Source: Firmicutes bacterium UBA5493 (GTDB lineage Bacteria > Bacillota > Limnochordia > Darwinibacteriales > Darwinibacteriaceae). Taken from it: a DNA stretch of 64,000 nt. The first letter of the stretch is position 1. Every line of letters starts with the position of its first letter. The notes beneath the pieces were generated by a model. The model did no database searches and was not told the DNA's origin. It saw nothing but the letters and a program-made list of their open reading frames with translations. Where the stretch lies: the NCBI GenBank assembly GCA_002424045.1, contig DIPH01000025.1:1-64000 (forward strand). The letters are read 5' to 3'. Positions 34,612 to 44,245 of the stretch are shown here, in pieces. A program made the position numbers and the translations under genes.

Positions 34612-35046
34612 CTAACTCTCTAAATCTCTGACCCGTTTGATCATGGTTATCGTAGTTCCCGTATCAACTTGGGAAGCAACTAGAACCTCGTCCATATATT
34701 CATGCATAAAGGTGAAACCAAGACCCATCCGTTCCTCAGGAATACTCGTAAACCCTACCTCCTGAGCCTGCTCAATGTCTGCAATGCCGCGGCCAAAGTC
34801 TTCAATCACGATGCGTAATTCCGGTCCCGTGTATGAAGCTCCAATTTTCACTAGGCCTTCTTGGAGACCATAACCATGGATGACCGAATTAGACACGGCT
34901 TCGGAGACGGCTACTTTAATGTCTTCTAGTTCATCTAGTGTCCAGTCTAACTGGCTGGCAAACAACGCCACGGCCGTACGGGCAAAGGCTACATTACGGG
35001 TATCACTGGGGATCTCTAGCTTGATCCAGTTTGTACTTGTCATCAA
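34612..35046 (-). CDS. spoIIAB: Anti-sigma F factor SpoIIAB
   Basis: A 144 aa GHKL-fold serine kinase and anti-sigma factor. The ATP-binding N box is 'AVSEAVSNSVIHGYG', the G1 box is 'EDFGRGI' and the G2 region is 'EERMGLGFTFM'. It binds SigF and phosphorylates SpoIIAA. It lies between spoIIAA and sigF. Confidence 0.96.
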   Translation of the reverse strand: MMTSTNWIKLEIPSDTRNVAFARTAVALFASQLDWTLDELEDIKVAVSEAVSNSVIHGYGLQEGLVKIGASYTGPELRIVIEDFGRGIADIEQAQEVGFTSIPEERMGLGFTFMHEYMDEVLVASQVDTGTTITMIKRVRDLES

Positions 35047-35056
35047 AGTCGCCTCC

Positions 35057-35395
35057 TTAGATCCGCTCTAAAACATCTGAAGTCGAATTGGAAAATTCTG
35101 CTATCTTCTGAAAGCCCGACATCTGGAGAATGCGTTTAACTTGAGGATTAGCTTGTACAAAAAAAAGTCGACCTCCACGTTCTTGTAACTCCCGATATCG
35201 GCCGAGAATGACTCCCAAACCTGAGCTGTCAACAAAGGACAGGCCCTTGACATCCATGATCAAGTGCGTAACGTTCGAGTGGGTCTCAAAGAGTCTTGTG
35301 AGTTCTTCTTTGAATCTGGGCGATGTATGTAAGTCCAGCTCACCTCGTAAAGTAGCTATGAGTGATTGTCCCTCCAGTTGGAAATGATACTGCAC
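35057..35395 (-). CDS. spoIIAA: Anti-anti-sigma factor SpoIIAA
   Basis: A 112 aa STAS-domain protein. The phosphorylatable serine lies in 'FVDSSGLGVILGRY' (Ser57/Ser58). Unphosphorylated SpoIIAA releases SigF from SpoIIAB; the phosphatase SpoIIE is not in the window. The GTG start follows AAGGAGG by 7 bases. The 72-base gap to dacF is long enough to hold its own promoter; I saw no convincing sigma-H match. Confidence 0.95.
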   Translation of the reverse strand: MQYHFQLEGQSLIATLRGELDLHTSPRFKEELTRLFETHSNVTHLIMDVKGLSFVDSSGLGVILGRYRELQERGGRLFFVQANPQVKRILQMSGFQKIAEFSNSTSDVLERI

Positions 35396-35467
35396 AGGCT
35401 TCCCTCCTTTTCCTGAGTTTAGTTAGTTCTTCGAGGGAAATATCCGTTTACCTTCTAACGGAGGAGA

Positions 35468-36625
35468 TCAAAAAATAGCCTGGGCCATGGCCTCCCAAAG
35501 ACGTAACACTAACGTCGGAAAACCGAGCTTCTGTACCGTTTGACTCACTGTTAAAGGACTTGCGCCTACGACTTCCTCACCATAAAAGGCCGTTATCGTG
35601 CCGACAATTTGGCCCTCTCTGATTGGAAGTACGAATTCACTGTCCAAATGGATCACGGTTGTTAAGTCGAGCTCCTTCCCGCGTTCCACCGTGACCAAAA
35701 AATCACTAGGCAGGACGACATCCACCATGCGCGGCGTACCCGTTGGGCACTCGAAGGTGCCTACCACGTCTTTTTCAGAGTAAAGCTGCAGACTTTGATA
35801 CTTGCGGAAGCCATAGTCCAGTAGAGCTCTGGCAGCACTTTCCCGTTCTTCTTCGCTTTTATGCCCGAGGGTTACCGCGATCAGGCGAAAGTTCTCTCGC
35901 TCTGCTGTAGCAGCAATACAGTAACCGGCCTCGGTGGTAAAACCGGTCTTCATGCCATCGACCCCGTAATAACGGCGCAACAGCTTGTTTCCGTTCCAAA
36001 GCACCGGAATCTTTGTTGTGTTAGGCCGCATGGTGTATTCGTAGGTGGATACATACTCCATAAGATGTGGAACGCCCATAGCATGCTGGACTAGGGCAGC
36101 AACATTCTGGGCGCTCATCGTATTCGAACCGTCTTCCTCTGGGAGTCCGGTACTGTTTTTGAAGAAAGTCCCGTCCAAACCGAGCTCACTGGCGCGGGCA
36201 TTCATACGATCCACGAAATTGGTTTCGCTGCCCGCCATGAATTCTGCCACTGCCACAGCTGCGTCATTGGCGGAACCTACTGCGATGGCGTAGATCAACT
36301 CCCCCAAAGCCAGCTGTTCACCAGCCTCAAGCCAAATTCGGGATCCTCTCTTACTAGCTGCAAAAGGACTTGCTATAACTAGATCGTCTAGGCGAATTTC
36401 ACCCCGTTCTACAGCTTCCAGGACCAACACCAGGGTCATCAATTTTGAAATGCTGGCCACCGGGAATGCCTCATCACCACTCTGTTCTAGAAATACACGT
36501 CCGCTGTAGGGATCCATTAAGTAATAGGCTTTACCGCCTACGTCCAAAGCTGCCACATAACCGTTTCCTATGCTTAAACATAGAGTGATGGCAATCAACC
36601 ACCTGGTCCAAGATAACCAACACAT
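35468..36625 (-). CDS. dacF: D-alanyl-D-alanine carboxypeptidase (DacF/PBP5 type)
   Basis: A penicillin-binding protein that trims the stem peptide of peptidoglycan. It has an N-terminal signal sequence (about 1-27), the SxxK active site Ser58-Lys61 ('VASISKLMTL'), the SxN motif 'GSANDAAVAV' and KTG ('GMKTGFTTEAG'), then the PBP5 C-terminal beta domain and a short amphipathic end ('LRLWEAMAQAIF') typical of membrane attachment. The position upstream of spoIIA matches Bacillus dacF. The ATG at 36625 has GGGAGGG 9 bases upstream. Confidence 0.94.
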   Translation of the reverse strand: MCWLSWTRWLIAITLCLSIGNGYVAALDVGGKAYYLMDPYSGRVFLEQSGDEAFPVASISKLMTLVLVLEAVERGEIRLDDLVIASPFAASKRGSRIWLEAGEQLALGELIYAIAVGSANDAAVAVAEFMAGSETNFVDRMNARASELGLDGTFFKNSTGLPEEDGSNTMSAQNVAALVQHAMGVPHLMEYVSTYEYTMRPNTTKIPVLWNGNKLLRRYYGVDGMKTGFTTEAGYCIAATAERENFRLIAVTLGHKSEEERESAARALLDYGFRKYQSLQLYSEKDVVGTFECPTGTPRMVDVVLPSDFLVTVERGKELDLTTVIHLDSEFVLPIREGQIVGTITAFYGEEVVGASPLTVSQTVQKLGFPTLVLRLWEAMAQAIF

Positions 36626-36679
36626 CCTCACAGTCCCTCCCCCTTCCCCACTACAATAATTATGGGGCCGGGCCAGCCT

Positions 36680-37996
36680 TTATAACTCTTTTGCCGTGAT
36701 TTTCCTATAAATCGTAGGTGGTACAGTGGGTTTCCCTTCGCCAATTTGGAAGGCCTGCAAGGCATGTACCGCCGCATCTTCAAGTTTCTTAGAATCGTTG
36801 GCAAAAAGCTTGGCCATAACCGCGTTTTTGGGAGTATAATCTCCAATCTCTGTGTGCAGTTCAATCCCCACCGCAAGATCAATGATTGTGTCTTTAGTCT
36901 CCCGTCCTGCACCAAGTTCCATAGCCGTTATACCAATCGCCATGGGATCAATGGCTTGCACATAGCCAGTATCTGGAGCCAGGATATCCCTTGTATAGCG
37001 CGCTTGCGGCAACAGGCTCACGTCATCTACGACGTTTGAATCTCCGCCTTGGGCAGAAATCAACTCTCTAAATCTCCGCAGGGCATGTCTGTCCCTTAAA
37101 CTCTTCTCCACAGAGCGCTTGGCATCCGAGCGATCCTCTGCTGCCCCCGCTAACAACAGCATCTCGACGGACAGTTCTATACAAAGCTCTGTTAACCGTG
37201 AAGGACCTTCGCCTTGTAAAGTGAGGATGGCCTCTTTGATCTCCAAGGCGTTTCCTATTCCCCGTCCTAGGGGCTGGTTCATATCTGTGACCAAGGCCAC
37301 CGTATCGCGCTGAGCTAGTTGACCAATCTGCACCATGGTCTTGGCTAACTCCACCGCATGTTCTTCAGTCTTCATAAAGGCTCCCGATCCCACCTTCACA
37401 TCCAGAACAAATCCATCGGCTCCAGCGGCAATCTTCTTGCTCATGATCGATGAGGCGATGAGAGGAATAGATTCTACGGTTGCTGTCACGTCGCGCAGGG
37501 CGTAGAGCAACTTGTCAGCTGGAGCCAACTGACCTGTTTGGCCAACGAGACTGAGCCCAATTCGATTGACCTGGGACACAAATTCTTCGGGGTTTAGATC
37601 CACCCTAAAGCCCGGGATGCTCTCGAGCTTATCTACCGTGCCCCCCGTGTGTCCTAGCCCTCGTCCGGACATTTTAGCTACTGGAACACCTAGGCTTGCC
37701 ACAAGGGGAGCCACAATCAATGTAGTGGTATCTCCCACACCACCTGTGGAGTGCTTGTCGACTTTTACTCCCTCAATAGCACTTAGATCTAAAGTGTCTC
37801 CTGAATGGGCCATGATCAAAGTCAGATCCGTGATTTCTTCGGGATCCATTCCCCGAAAATAGACAGCCATGTTCCAAGCGGCCATCTGATAATCTGGAAT
37901 ACTCCCTCCAACATAACCCTCCATCAAGAATTCCAATTCTAAGCGAGATAGCCGTTTTCCATCACGTTTTTTTCGGATCAGATCTACAGCATGCAT
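36680..37996 (-). CDS. pdp: Pyrimidine-nucleoside phosphorylase
   Basis: A 438 aa enzyme of the thymidine/pyrimidine phosphorylase family that splits uridine, deoxyuridine or thymidine with phosphate. 'KHSTGGVGDTTTLIVAPLVA' is the phosphate-binding loop, and 'KMSGRGLGHTGGTVDKLESI' is the family signature. It lies 4 bases downstream of deoB, whose product isomerises the resulting pentose-1-phosphate. In Bacillus the equivalent position is held by purine nucleoside phosphorylase. Confidence 0.95.
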   Translation of the reverse strand: MHAVDLIRKKRDGKRLSRLELEFLMEGYVGGSIPDYQMAAWNMAVYFRGMDPEEITDLTLIMAHSGDTLDLSAIEGVKVDKHSTGGVGDTTTLIVAPLVASLGVPVAKMSGRGLGHTGGTVDKLESIPGFRVDLNPEEFVSQVNRIGLSLVGQTGQLAPADKLLYALRDVTATVESIPLIASSIMSKKIAAGADGFVLDVKVGSGAFMKTEEHAVELAKTMVQIGQLAQRDTVALVTDMNQPLGRGIGNALEIKEAILTLQGEGPSRLTELCIELSVEMLLLAGAAEDRSDAKRSVEKSLRDRHALRRFRELISAQGGDSNVVDDVSLLPQARYTRDILAPDTGYVQAIDPMAIGITAMELGAGRETKDTIIDLAVGIELHTEIGDYTPKNAVMAKLFANDSKKLEDAAVHALQAFQIGEGKPTVPPTIYRKITAKEL

Positions 37997-38000
37997 CAGT

Positions 38001-39182
38001 CTACTCCCTCCCTAACGGCGTAACCTCTGTTAGAAAACTGATACCAATTGTATCATATTCCACGGCAAAAAACTCCGCGACCGTTTTGGCCACATCGGCA
38101 AAACTGTGGCGAATTCCCAAATCAACGCTCTGAACCCGAGGGCCCGCCACTAAAAGTGGCACGTATTCACGGGTATGGTCTGTTCCTGGGAAGGTCGGAT
38201 CGCAACCATGATCAGCCACAATAAATAGGAGATCATCGTGGCCCAAGCCATCTAGGACTTCGGGCAGACGCGCGTCGAATTCCTCTAAACCCTTGGCATA
38301 CCCTGCTACATCATTTCGATGACCCCAGAGCATATCAAAATCCACCAAGTTGGCGAAAATGAGGCATGGTTCGTTTTTGATCTTCATCAGCTCTACAACC
38401 TGTTCCATGGCTGCTTGGTTGCTGTTTGTGCTGAAGGACGCACGAATACCTTGACCTGCAAAAATATCGGAGATCTTCCCCACGCCATAAACGGGAATGT
38501 CTCTTTTGGTGAGTATATCCAGCACAGTAGGTTCGAAGGGAGGAAGGCTGTAGTCTTGACGATGCGCCGTACGCCTCAGAGAACCGACTTCACCTACAAA
38601 GGGTCTAGCAATCACGCGCCCCACGGCGTGTTCACCCTGGAGAAGTTCGCGGGCAATCTCACACCATGCATAAAGCTGGTCCAGGGATACAATCTCTTCG
38701 TGGGCTGCGATCTGAAATACGCTATCTGCAGACGTATACACAATGGGAAATCCAGTCTTGATGTGTTCCTCCCCCAACTCTTCAATAATCGCTGTGCCTG
38801 AAGCGGGGTAATTGCCAAGCGTCTTGCGACCGATCCTCTCTTCAAAGGCCTGGATAACTTCTAAGGGAAAACCGTTGGGATATGTCGGAAAAGGCGCCTC
38901 TAGCGTTAGGCCTGCAATTTCCCAGTGTCCCGTCGTCGTATCTTTGCCCTTGGAGACTTCCGCCATTTTCCCCCAGGCACCCTGAGGTCTTGCCACGGAA
39001 GGCACTCCCTGAATGGGAATAATATTGCCCAGACCCAATTCTCCTGCGTTAGGCATGTGGAGGCCGCCCGCGACCTCTGCTACATGTGCCAGGGTATTGC
39101 TCCCTTCATCACCGTAAAGATGAGCATCAGGCAGGGCACCAACCCCTACGCTGTCTAAGACAATAATCACAATCCGTTTCAT
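38001..39182 (-). CDS. deoB: Phosphopentomutase
   Basis: DeoB interconverts (deoxy)ribose-1-phosphate and -5-phosphate, linking nucleoside salvage with central metabolism. It belongs to the alkaline phosphatase superfamily: '[15 protein letters not shown]' holds a metal Asp, '[13 protein letters not shown]' the phosphorylated Thr region, '[14 protein letters not shown]' and '[20 protein letters not shown]' the other metal ligands. The 393 aa length is typical. Its ATG overlaps the xerD stop by 4 bases. Confidence 0.96.
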   Translation of the reverse strand: MKRIVIIVLDSVGVGALPDAHLYGDEGSNTLAHVAEVAGGLHMPNAGELGLGNIIPIQGVPSVARPQGAWGKMAEVSKGKDTTTGHWEIAGLTLEAPFPTYPNGFPLEVIQAFEERIGRKTLGNYPASGTAIIEELGEEHIKTGFPIVYTSADSVFQIAAHEEIVSLDQLYAWCEIARELLQGEHAVGRVIARPFVGEVGSLRRTAHRQDYSLPPFEPTVLDILTKRDIPVYGVGKISDIFAGQGIRASFSTNSNQAAMEQVVELMKIKNEPCLIFANLVDFDMLWGHRNDVAGYAKGLEEFDARLPEVLDGLGHDDLLFIVADHGCDPTFPGTDHTREYVPLLVAGPRVQSVDLGIRHSFADVAKTVAEFFAVEYDTIGISFLTEVTPLGRE

Positions 39183-40084
39183 TTTTCGTCCTCCTTTACC
39201 GCCCTAGGATGCGTCTTTCCGTAGACATCCCTCAGATGTCCTTTATCCAAATGGGTATAGATTTGCGTCGTAGTTAGATCGGCATGACCCAGCATTTCTT
39301 GAACAGAGCGCAGATCAGCACCATGCCTCAGAAGATGGGTAGCAAAGGAATGCCGAAGCATATGGGGGGAGATTTCTTTTTCGATTCCTGCTGCCTTAGC
39401 CCACCCTTTGAGTATCTTCCAAAATCCTTGCCTAGTGAGGCGGTTGCCACGAGTATTCACAAAGAGAGCCCGCTCCCGGTGATTGGTGGCAAGACGCCTT
39501 CTAGCATACGTGAGATAGTCCGATGTAGCCTTGAGGGCATGCGTACCTAAGGGAATAATACGCTCCTTGTTTCCCTTACCTAGACAACGAACAAAACCCA
39601 GTTCATCGATGTCACCAACATTTAAACCTACAAGCTCCGATACCCTAAGCCCGCAACCATACAATACTTCCAGCATGGCTCGATCACGGAAACCAGAAGG
39701 TTTGTCCAATGTGGGAGCATCCAAAAGGGCGAGAACCTCCTGTTCACTGAGGATCTGGGGTAAACGTATGGGCAACTTAGGCGCAGACATGTAGGCGCAA
39801 GGGTTATTCTGAACAATTTGCTCCTCCACTAAGTAGTCAAAAAAGCTCCGCAATGCTGACACTTTGCGAGCCCTTGAGCGTGGAGCTATGCCCTGACCCT
39901 CTAGATCCTGCACAAAAAGGGCCACATCCCTTGCTTCCACTTCATGGGGGGAGAGATTTTCCCTTGCCAAAAACTTCCGAAATTGGCGTAGATCATTGGA
40001 GTAGGCCCCAACAGTATTATCAGACAGTCCTTTTTCTATGCGCAGAAAGGCATAGTACTCATCGAAAATGTGCGATAAAGTCAT
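39179..40084 (-). CDS. xerD: Tyrosine recombinase XerD
   Basis: XerD and XerC resolve chromosome dimers at dif. The 301 aa protein has all six catalytic residues: Arg147 ('GCGLRVSEL'), Lys170 ('GKGNKERI'), His241 and Arg244 ('[12 protein letters not shown]'), His267 ('LGHADL') and Tyr276 ('TQIYTH'). The order spoIIM-xerD-deoB-dacF-spoIIA is as in Bacillus (ripX-drm), so this is the housekeeping recombinase and not a phage integrase. Confidence 0.95.
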   Translation of the reverse strand: MTLSHIFDEYYAFLRIEKGLSDNTVGAYSNDLRQFRKFLARENLSPHEVEARDVALFVQDLEGQGIAPRSRARKVSALRSFFDYLVEEQIVQNNPCAYMSAPKLPIRLPQILSEQEVLALLDAPTLDKPSGFRDRAMLEVLYGCGLRVSELVGLNVGDIDELGFVRCLGKGNKERIIPLGTHALKATSDYLTYARRRLATNHRERALFVNTRGNRLTRQGFWKILKGWAKAAGIEKEISPHMLRHSFATHLLRHGADLRSVQEMLGHADLTTTQIYTHLDKGHLRDVYGKTHPRAVKEDEK

Positions 40085-40097
40085 GTGCGAGCCTCCT

Positions 40098-40748
40098 TTA
40101 AATCAAGAATCCACTGCCAAAATGAACGAGAATCGGGGTTAAGTACGCTTCGATCAAAGCTGCCAGCACAAACAACAATCCGCTACAGAGGGACAAAAAT
40201 GTGGTGCTGGCAAATTGGGAATAAATGCCATCCTTGGAAAAACCAAGAAGGGTTTTCAAGGCGGTAGCAGAAAACGACAGCGCTCCACCCGCTCCGATCA
40301 GGATCGCCGGTACCACCACCAGATTGTGGGGCAAAATGGACGTTGTTGACAAAATCAACCCTTGTACCATGGTCTCCTGAACGAGAAAACCCACGGTGAA
40401 CCCTAAGACAAAACCCCTCACAAATACGATAGCTAAGATTAAAGGAGCGCCAATCACCGTGAGTCCCAAGAGGAAGAGGAGACCTGCAGTCTTCACCACG
40501 TTTTCCATCACACTCTGGTAAAAGACTTCGCCACGGGGATAAACCTGCCCATCATCGTCACCTAAAGAAGTATATACACCAGATATGTAATTCGCCAAAT
40601 CATCCTTTTGAACGGGTGAGAGTTTTTGGGTAGCCACAGCCCCAAATCCCAAACCCGTTACAAAGAGTAAAATGAGTGCCAAATAAAGCGGTAGATGACG
40701 AAAAAAATACTTCCCCACTAGTTCACCGAAGGCCCCTGCAATAAACAT
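40098..40748 (-). CDS. spoIIM: Stage II sporulation protein M
   Basis: SpoIIM is a membrane protein of the DMP complex (SpoIID, SpoIIM, SpoIIP) that drives peptidoglycan hydrolysis during engulfment. The 216 aa product has about five membrane helices, including 'LPLYLALILLFVTGLGFGAV' and a Gly-rich segment 'VFVRGFVLGFTVGFLV'. The ATG at 40748 is 8 bases from AGAGG; a GTG at 40757 is less likely. It is followed by xerD. Confidence 0.92.
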   Translation of the reverse strand: MFIAGAFGELVGKYFFRHLPLYLALILLFVTGLGFGAVATQKLSPVQKDDLANYISGVYTSLGDDDGQVYPRGEVFYQSVMENVVKTAGLLFLLGLTVIGAPLILAIVFVRGFVLGFTVGFLVQETMVQGLILSTTSILPHNLVVVPAILIGAGGALSFSATALKTLLGFSKDGIYSQFASTTFLSLCSGLLFVLAALIEAYLTPILVHFGSGFLI

Positions 40749-40808
40749 GTTACACACCTCTTCAGCTTAAGCATCATCTTACTTTATGCTTTACCCAAAG
40801 AGAATATG

Positions 40809-41432
40809 TTAGTCCAAATGCGCTGTGCTATTCAAGCAAAGAGCTTCCCATAAACAATTGCGTCCCTTCTGAGAGTATCGTAGCTCAGAAACCCCTGCAT
40901 TGCTTTGATGGAGACAATAGGATTTCTCCAGTGGAATATGCAAGAGCGAAGCAATCGTCAACCGTAAAGCTCCTCCGTGAGAGACAACGACAATCGTCTG
41001 ACCCAGAGCCTCTGCCACCTCGTCCTCAAGGAAATTTCCAAAACGCTCCACCACCTCAGAAGGTAGCTCACCCCCGGGAATTCGGGTTCTTAATGTATCC
41101 CGACCACGCTCGTCCCATAGCTCGGGATACTCCTGCCTCACTCGTTCACGGGTCTTGCCTTCCCAAATGCCAAAGGACATCTCGCGCAAACGGGGATCCA
41201 TCACCGGACTCAGTCGGTGATGTTTGGCAATATGTGTAGCCGTCAGCCAGGCTCGCTTGAGATCGCTAGAATACACCGCTTGAACACTACGCTTTCGCAG
41301 AAACTCTCCAACCTGCTCCGCCTGTATTAAGCCCACTTGAGATAAGGGGCTATCCTGCTGGCCTTGGTAGCGTCCTTCTTTGTTCCAGAGAGTCTCTCCG
41401 TGCCGGACAAAGATAATTGTATTTGCAGTCAT
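40809..41432 (-). CDS. Histidine phosphatase family protein
   Basis: A 207 aa enzyme of the phosphoglycerate-mutase-like branch. The catalytic histidine is in 'FVRHGETLWN' (His11); other pocket residues are in 'SSDLKRAWLTA', 'LREMSFGIWEGK' and 'VVVSHGGALRL'. Similar proteins include CobC (alpha-ribazole phosphatase) and general phosphatases; without cobalamin genes nearby the substrate cannot be named. The ATG is 7 bases from GGAG. Confidence 0.85.
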   Translation of the reverse strand: MTANTIIFVRHGETLWNKEGRYQGQQDSPLSQVGLIQAEQVGEFLRKRSVQAVYSSDLKRAWLTATHIAKHHRLSPVMDPRLREMSFGIWEGKTRERVRQEYPELWDERGRDTLRTRIPGGELPSEVVERFGNFLEDEVAEALGQTIVVVSHGGALRLTIASLLHIPLEKSYCLHQSNAGVSELRYSQKGRNCLWEALCLNSTAHLD

Positions 41433-41456
41433 CTGTTCACTCCATTCCTCTTTAAC

Positions 41457-42620
41457 CTATTTTACCTTCGTTACCCGACCATATTTTCCTCCTCCACCGG
41501 GCAACATGGGCAGGTTCCCCAATCGGACCGCTTCAATCTGTCGAGCGAGTGCAGTCCCTGCCACATCGGCAATGGTCTCTAAGGCTACAGTATACATGAT
41601 TTCTCTTTCGGTTCCCAGCTTTTTCGTTAATTCTCCATAGAATTTAGGACCCACGCCAGGAAGCATAAGAAGAGGCACATGGGATCTGTAAGGAGGTCTC
41701 TTCTGGGCCTTCGCCGTGGAATCTTTGATTTCCCGGAGACGGTCCCAGACACCAATGATCATGGGTTGCTTGCATCTTGGGCACTCCAAGAGAGGATAAT
41801 CCTCATTTGCCAGGAACTGACACTTCCGGCAGAAACTGCGATAGTACTTACCCAACAAAGGCTCTAAACCATGTGTAGCCACAATACCCTGTCCATTGTG
41901 GGCCAGCGCATGGATCCATTCCTCGAAATTAACCGCAGGTAAATCATAGGCCGTAAACTCACGTGAGATAGTACCGAGAGAGTGCGCGTCAGAATTCGAT
42001 ACATAAGCATAGCGGTGGGTATCACTAATCTGCAAGGCCATATCTGTATTGGCACTCAAACCGAGCTCCAGTCCTTTAATCAGATGCGGATCGGTGAACA
42101 TTTCTCCTAGTCTTCGCACGCAGTTACCATATACCCCCTTGTGCGGTGTAAAAGCATGGGCTGCAAGAGTGACTCCCCCGTTTTCTACCACCATTTGTAA
42201 CCAAGCATCGGGTCCCACCTTCAATCTCTGGGTCGAGAGGGAAGGGTTGGTTACCCAGGGCGAAAGCTTGGTGGCATAGTTCTCGAGCCGTTCTAGATCA
42301 GGGAAATACGCCAGGAAATGGGCTTCTTTCCCGGTGCTGTGGGCCAGTTCTACTTCATGACCGAGGAATAACGTTATACCCTGCCACTGGTAGCCTCCTC
42401 CAGCTAGGGGTTTGAGCTCCCCTTCCTTAAGAAGCTGTTTCAGATCGCAAAGCACGCCACTGGTCGCAGCATCAACAATTCCCAGGAGCCCTAGCCCCTT
42501 CTGCCTGGCGGTTTTTGGAATATTATCCAGGGTCAACTGCGGTGAAGCAGTTATCTTTACACCTCTCCCCTGGCTTGTTCTACCGATATGTATGTGCAAG
42601 TCTCCATAGATGACTGCCAA
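41457..42620 (-). CDS. Endonuclease Q family PHP protein (deaminated-base repair)
   Basis: The protein begins 'AVIYGDLHIHIGRTSQGRGV', the PHP N-terminus of the EndoQ/TIGR00375 family. EndoQ cleaves DNA 5' of deoxyinosine, uracil or xanthine. Further PHP motifs are 'LGHEVEL', 'LAAHAFTPHKGVYG' and 'YVSNSDAHSLG'. A zinc finger follows ('CRKCQFL...CPRCKQP', about 270-295), as does a C-terminal helix-hairpin-helix-like 'LLMLPGVGPKFYGEL'. In Bacillus the homologue (YqxK) also lies near spoIIM-xerD. The TTG at 42620 is 6 bases after GGTGG and is a likely start; a GTG at 42635 is possible. Confidence 0.85.
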   Translation of the reverse strand: MAVIYGDLHIHIGRTSQGRGVKITASPQLTLDNIPKTARQKGLGLLGIVDAATSGVLCDLKQLLKEGELKPLAGGGYQWQGITLFLGHEVELAHSTGKEAHFLAYFPDLERLENYATKLSPWVTNPSLSTQRLKVGPDAWLQMVVENGGVTLAAHAFTPHKGVYGNCVRRLGEMFTDPHLIKGLELGLSANTDMALQISDTHRYAYVSNSDAHSLGTISREFTAYDLPAVNFEEWIHALAHNGQGIVATHGLEPLLGKYYRSFCRKCQFLANEDYPLLECPRCKQPMIIGVWDRLREIKDSTAKAQKRPPYRSHVPLLMLPGVGPKFYGELTKKLGTEREIMYTVALETIADVAGTALARQIEAVRLGNLPMLPGGGGKYGRVTKVK

Positions 42621-42639
42621 GTACTTCCACCCCACTTTA

Positions 42640-43689
42640 TTACAAACGAGTGCAAAATTGGGCGCTCGCTAAGACACCGTGGAAAAATAAAGGGTCGTCG
42701 CGCAAACCGCGTCCCATTGTAGAAAAGGGGAGTCTTGCCTCAAAGAGCCTTTCATAGCTTTCTTCCGTCTGCTCCCACACTAGTTTGTGCCCTAGCTCTT
42801 CGAGTTTTTGACCCTTTGGAAAGAGTTTCCGAAAATACTCTGGCATGGGTACAAAAACTTTGCCTTGAACCACTTTTGAGAGCACCGTTCGGGTGTGGTG
42901 GCTCATACCTAGATGGCGTATCCTAGAATCCTTTTCGCTCAGGCGGGGAATGGCAACGGCTGTTCCTCCCAATTGCAGAACGGCATTGAGGAAAACACCC
43001 TGTTCAATAGCTGTTGTTCCAAAGGTGGTACCTGTTCCAACGACGCCAGGGCCCATTAAAACTACTGCAATATCCGCTCTTGCCACATGACTTGCTGCCA
43101 ATAGAGCGCTGTAGATGTTCACAGCCTCCAAGTCACCTCCAAAGGCATGGCCGAAGGTGATCGTCTTATGAATCAAACCCCTTGTCTTTAGTACATGGAC
43201 TACTTGACTGAAACCCAGGGGTAATGCCGCGCCATCGCTCATGAGATAAACAAGGCGTTTATCCTTGTTGTGTTGCTGAATTGTCCAAGCTAATGGTGCC
43301 AGCATGCTATGGAGGGTGCCCACAGCAACTGGCAAGCCCTGTAGAGATTGGGCCCCCTTCATGACTTCATGGTACGGACTTTCCTCCTCTTCCACCGACA
43401 AGGTTCGTCCTTGCAGTGGTGTATAGCGGAGCTTCATAATATGTCCACATTTAGAAAGACTACGTTCCCGCCCACATATGGCGAGAACGTAGTGCCATCC
43501 TCCAGTACCAAGCTGCAGTGCGTCTGCAGTGGTATTGAGTAAAACTGTATCATCGGGCTGGCAAGGACCTGTAAGTTGTGGGTAGTTCATGGCCTTAGCC
43601 ACGTGTGAACCAACCTCAACTACAAGTTCCTGCCTGCCGGAAAAGTTGCGAACTCGGCGAACAACGCCCCACTTTAAAGAACATTCCAC
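42640..43689 (-). CDS. DUF3866 family protein
   Basis: A 349 aa soluble protein with a beta-rich N-terminal part ('WGVVRRVRNFSGRQELVVEV', 'AMNYPQLTGPCQPDDTVLLN') and a Rossmann-like part ('LVYLMSDGAALPLGFSQVVH', 'FGHAFGGDLEAVNIYSAL'). These match DUF3866, found widely in Bacillota and Actinomycetota; function is unknown. It is followed 4 bases later by the EndoQ gene, which suggests joint expression. Confidence 0.85.
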   Translation of the reverse strand: MECSLKWGVVRRVRNFSGRQELVVEVGSHVAKAMNYPQLTGPCQPDDTVLLNTTADALQLGTGGWHYVLAICGRERSLSKCGHIMKLRYTPLQGRTLSVEEEESPYHEVMKGAQSLQGLPVAVGTLHSMLAPLAWTIQQHNKDKRLVYLMSDGAALPLGFSQVVHVLKTRGLIHKTITFGHAFGGDLEAVNIYSALLAASHVARADIAVVLMGPGVVGTGTTFGTTAIEQGVFLNAVLQLGGTAVAIPRLSEKDSRIRHLGMSHHTRTVLSKVVQGKVFVPMPEYFRKLFPKGQKLEELGHKLVWEQTEESYERLFEARLPFSTMGRGLRDDPLFFHGVLASAQFCTRL

Positions 43690-43714
43690 ACCATTAGCCT
43701 CCCCTGGGGATTTG

Positions 43715-44245
43715 CTATTGGTATGCCCTTCCCCTCTCCAAAGCTTGCATGTTCAAGGGGATGAGGTTGTGGTGACGCTCTGAAAGCACTGCCCTTAGGG
43801 CTTTTTCAACGCTTTCGGGCTTGATAAGATTTGTGGCCTCGATGAAGGTACCCAAAAGAACCATGTTGGCCACCCGGGCACTACCTAACTCATCAGCAAT
43901 TTCATTGGCCGGTACTGCAATGGCCCGGATATCGTCCCGTTCGGACTTCTTGTTGATCAAAGACGAATTGTAAATCAACAGTCCGCCTTTGCCCACCTTT
44001 GGTTCAAAGCGATCGAAAGAAGGAGCATTCATGACAATGGCTGCGGTAGGTACAGTTACAAGCGGCGAGCCGATTTCCTCATCCGCGATCACGACCGAAC
44101 AGTTGCAAGTCCCGCCTCTCTGTTCTGGACCATAGGACGGAAACCAGGAAACAGCCTTGTCCTCAATCATTCCTGAATAGGTAATCATCTGACCTAAGAC
44201 CAATACACCCTGACCACCGAAACCGGCAATAATAATATCAGCCAT
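43715..44245 (-). CDS. 2-oxoacid:ferredoxin oxidoreductase, gamma subunit
   Basis: A 176 aa subunit with the gamma-subunit signature 'DIIIAGFGGQGVLVLGQM' and 'WFPSYGPEQRGGTCNCSVVI'. It completes a four-subunit enzyme (delta-alpha-beta-gamma order). Such enzymes oxidatively decarboxylate 2-oxoglutarate, 2-oxoisovalerate or related acids to the acyl-CoA and reduce ferredoxin. It overlaps the beta gene by one base. Confidence 0.93.
   Translation of the reverse strand: MADIIIAGFGGQGVLVLGQMITYSGMIEDKAVSWFPSYGPEQRGGTCNCSVVIADEEIGSPLVTVPTAAIVMNAPSFDRFEPKVGKGGLLIYNSSLINKKSERDDIRAIAVPANEIADELGSARVANMVLLGTFIEATNLIKPESVEKALRAVLSERHHNLIPLNMQALERGRAYQ

Noticed and set aside
35396..35467. Possible sigma-H promoter upstream of spoIIAA
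   Set aside because: The best candidates (GAAGGTAAA or AACGGATAT as -35) each have mismatches and no properly spaced RNNGAAT -10, so the call is not supported.
36628..36915. 95 aa minus-strand frame at the 3' end of pdp
   Set aside because: It lies in another frame of pdp, has no ribosome site and no family resemblance; pdp itself shows strong motifs through this region.
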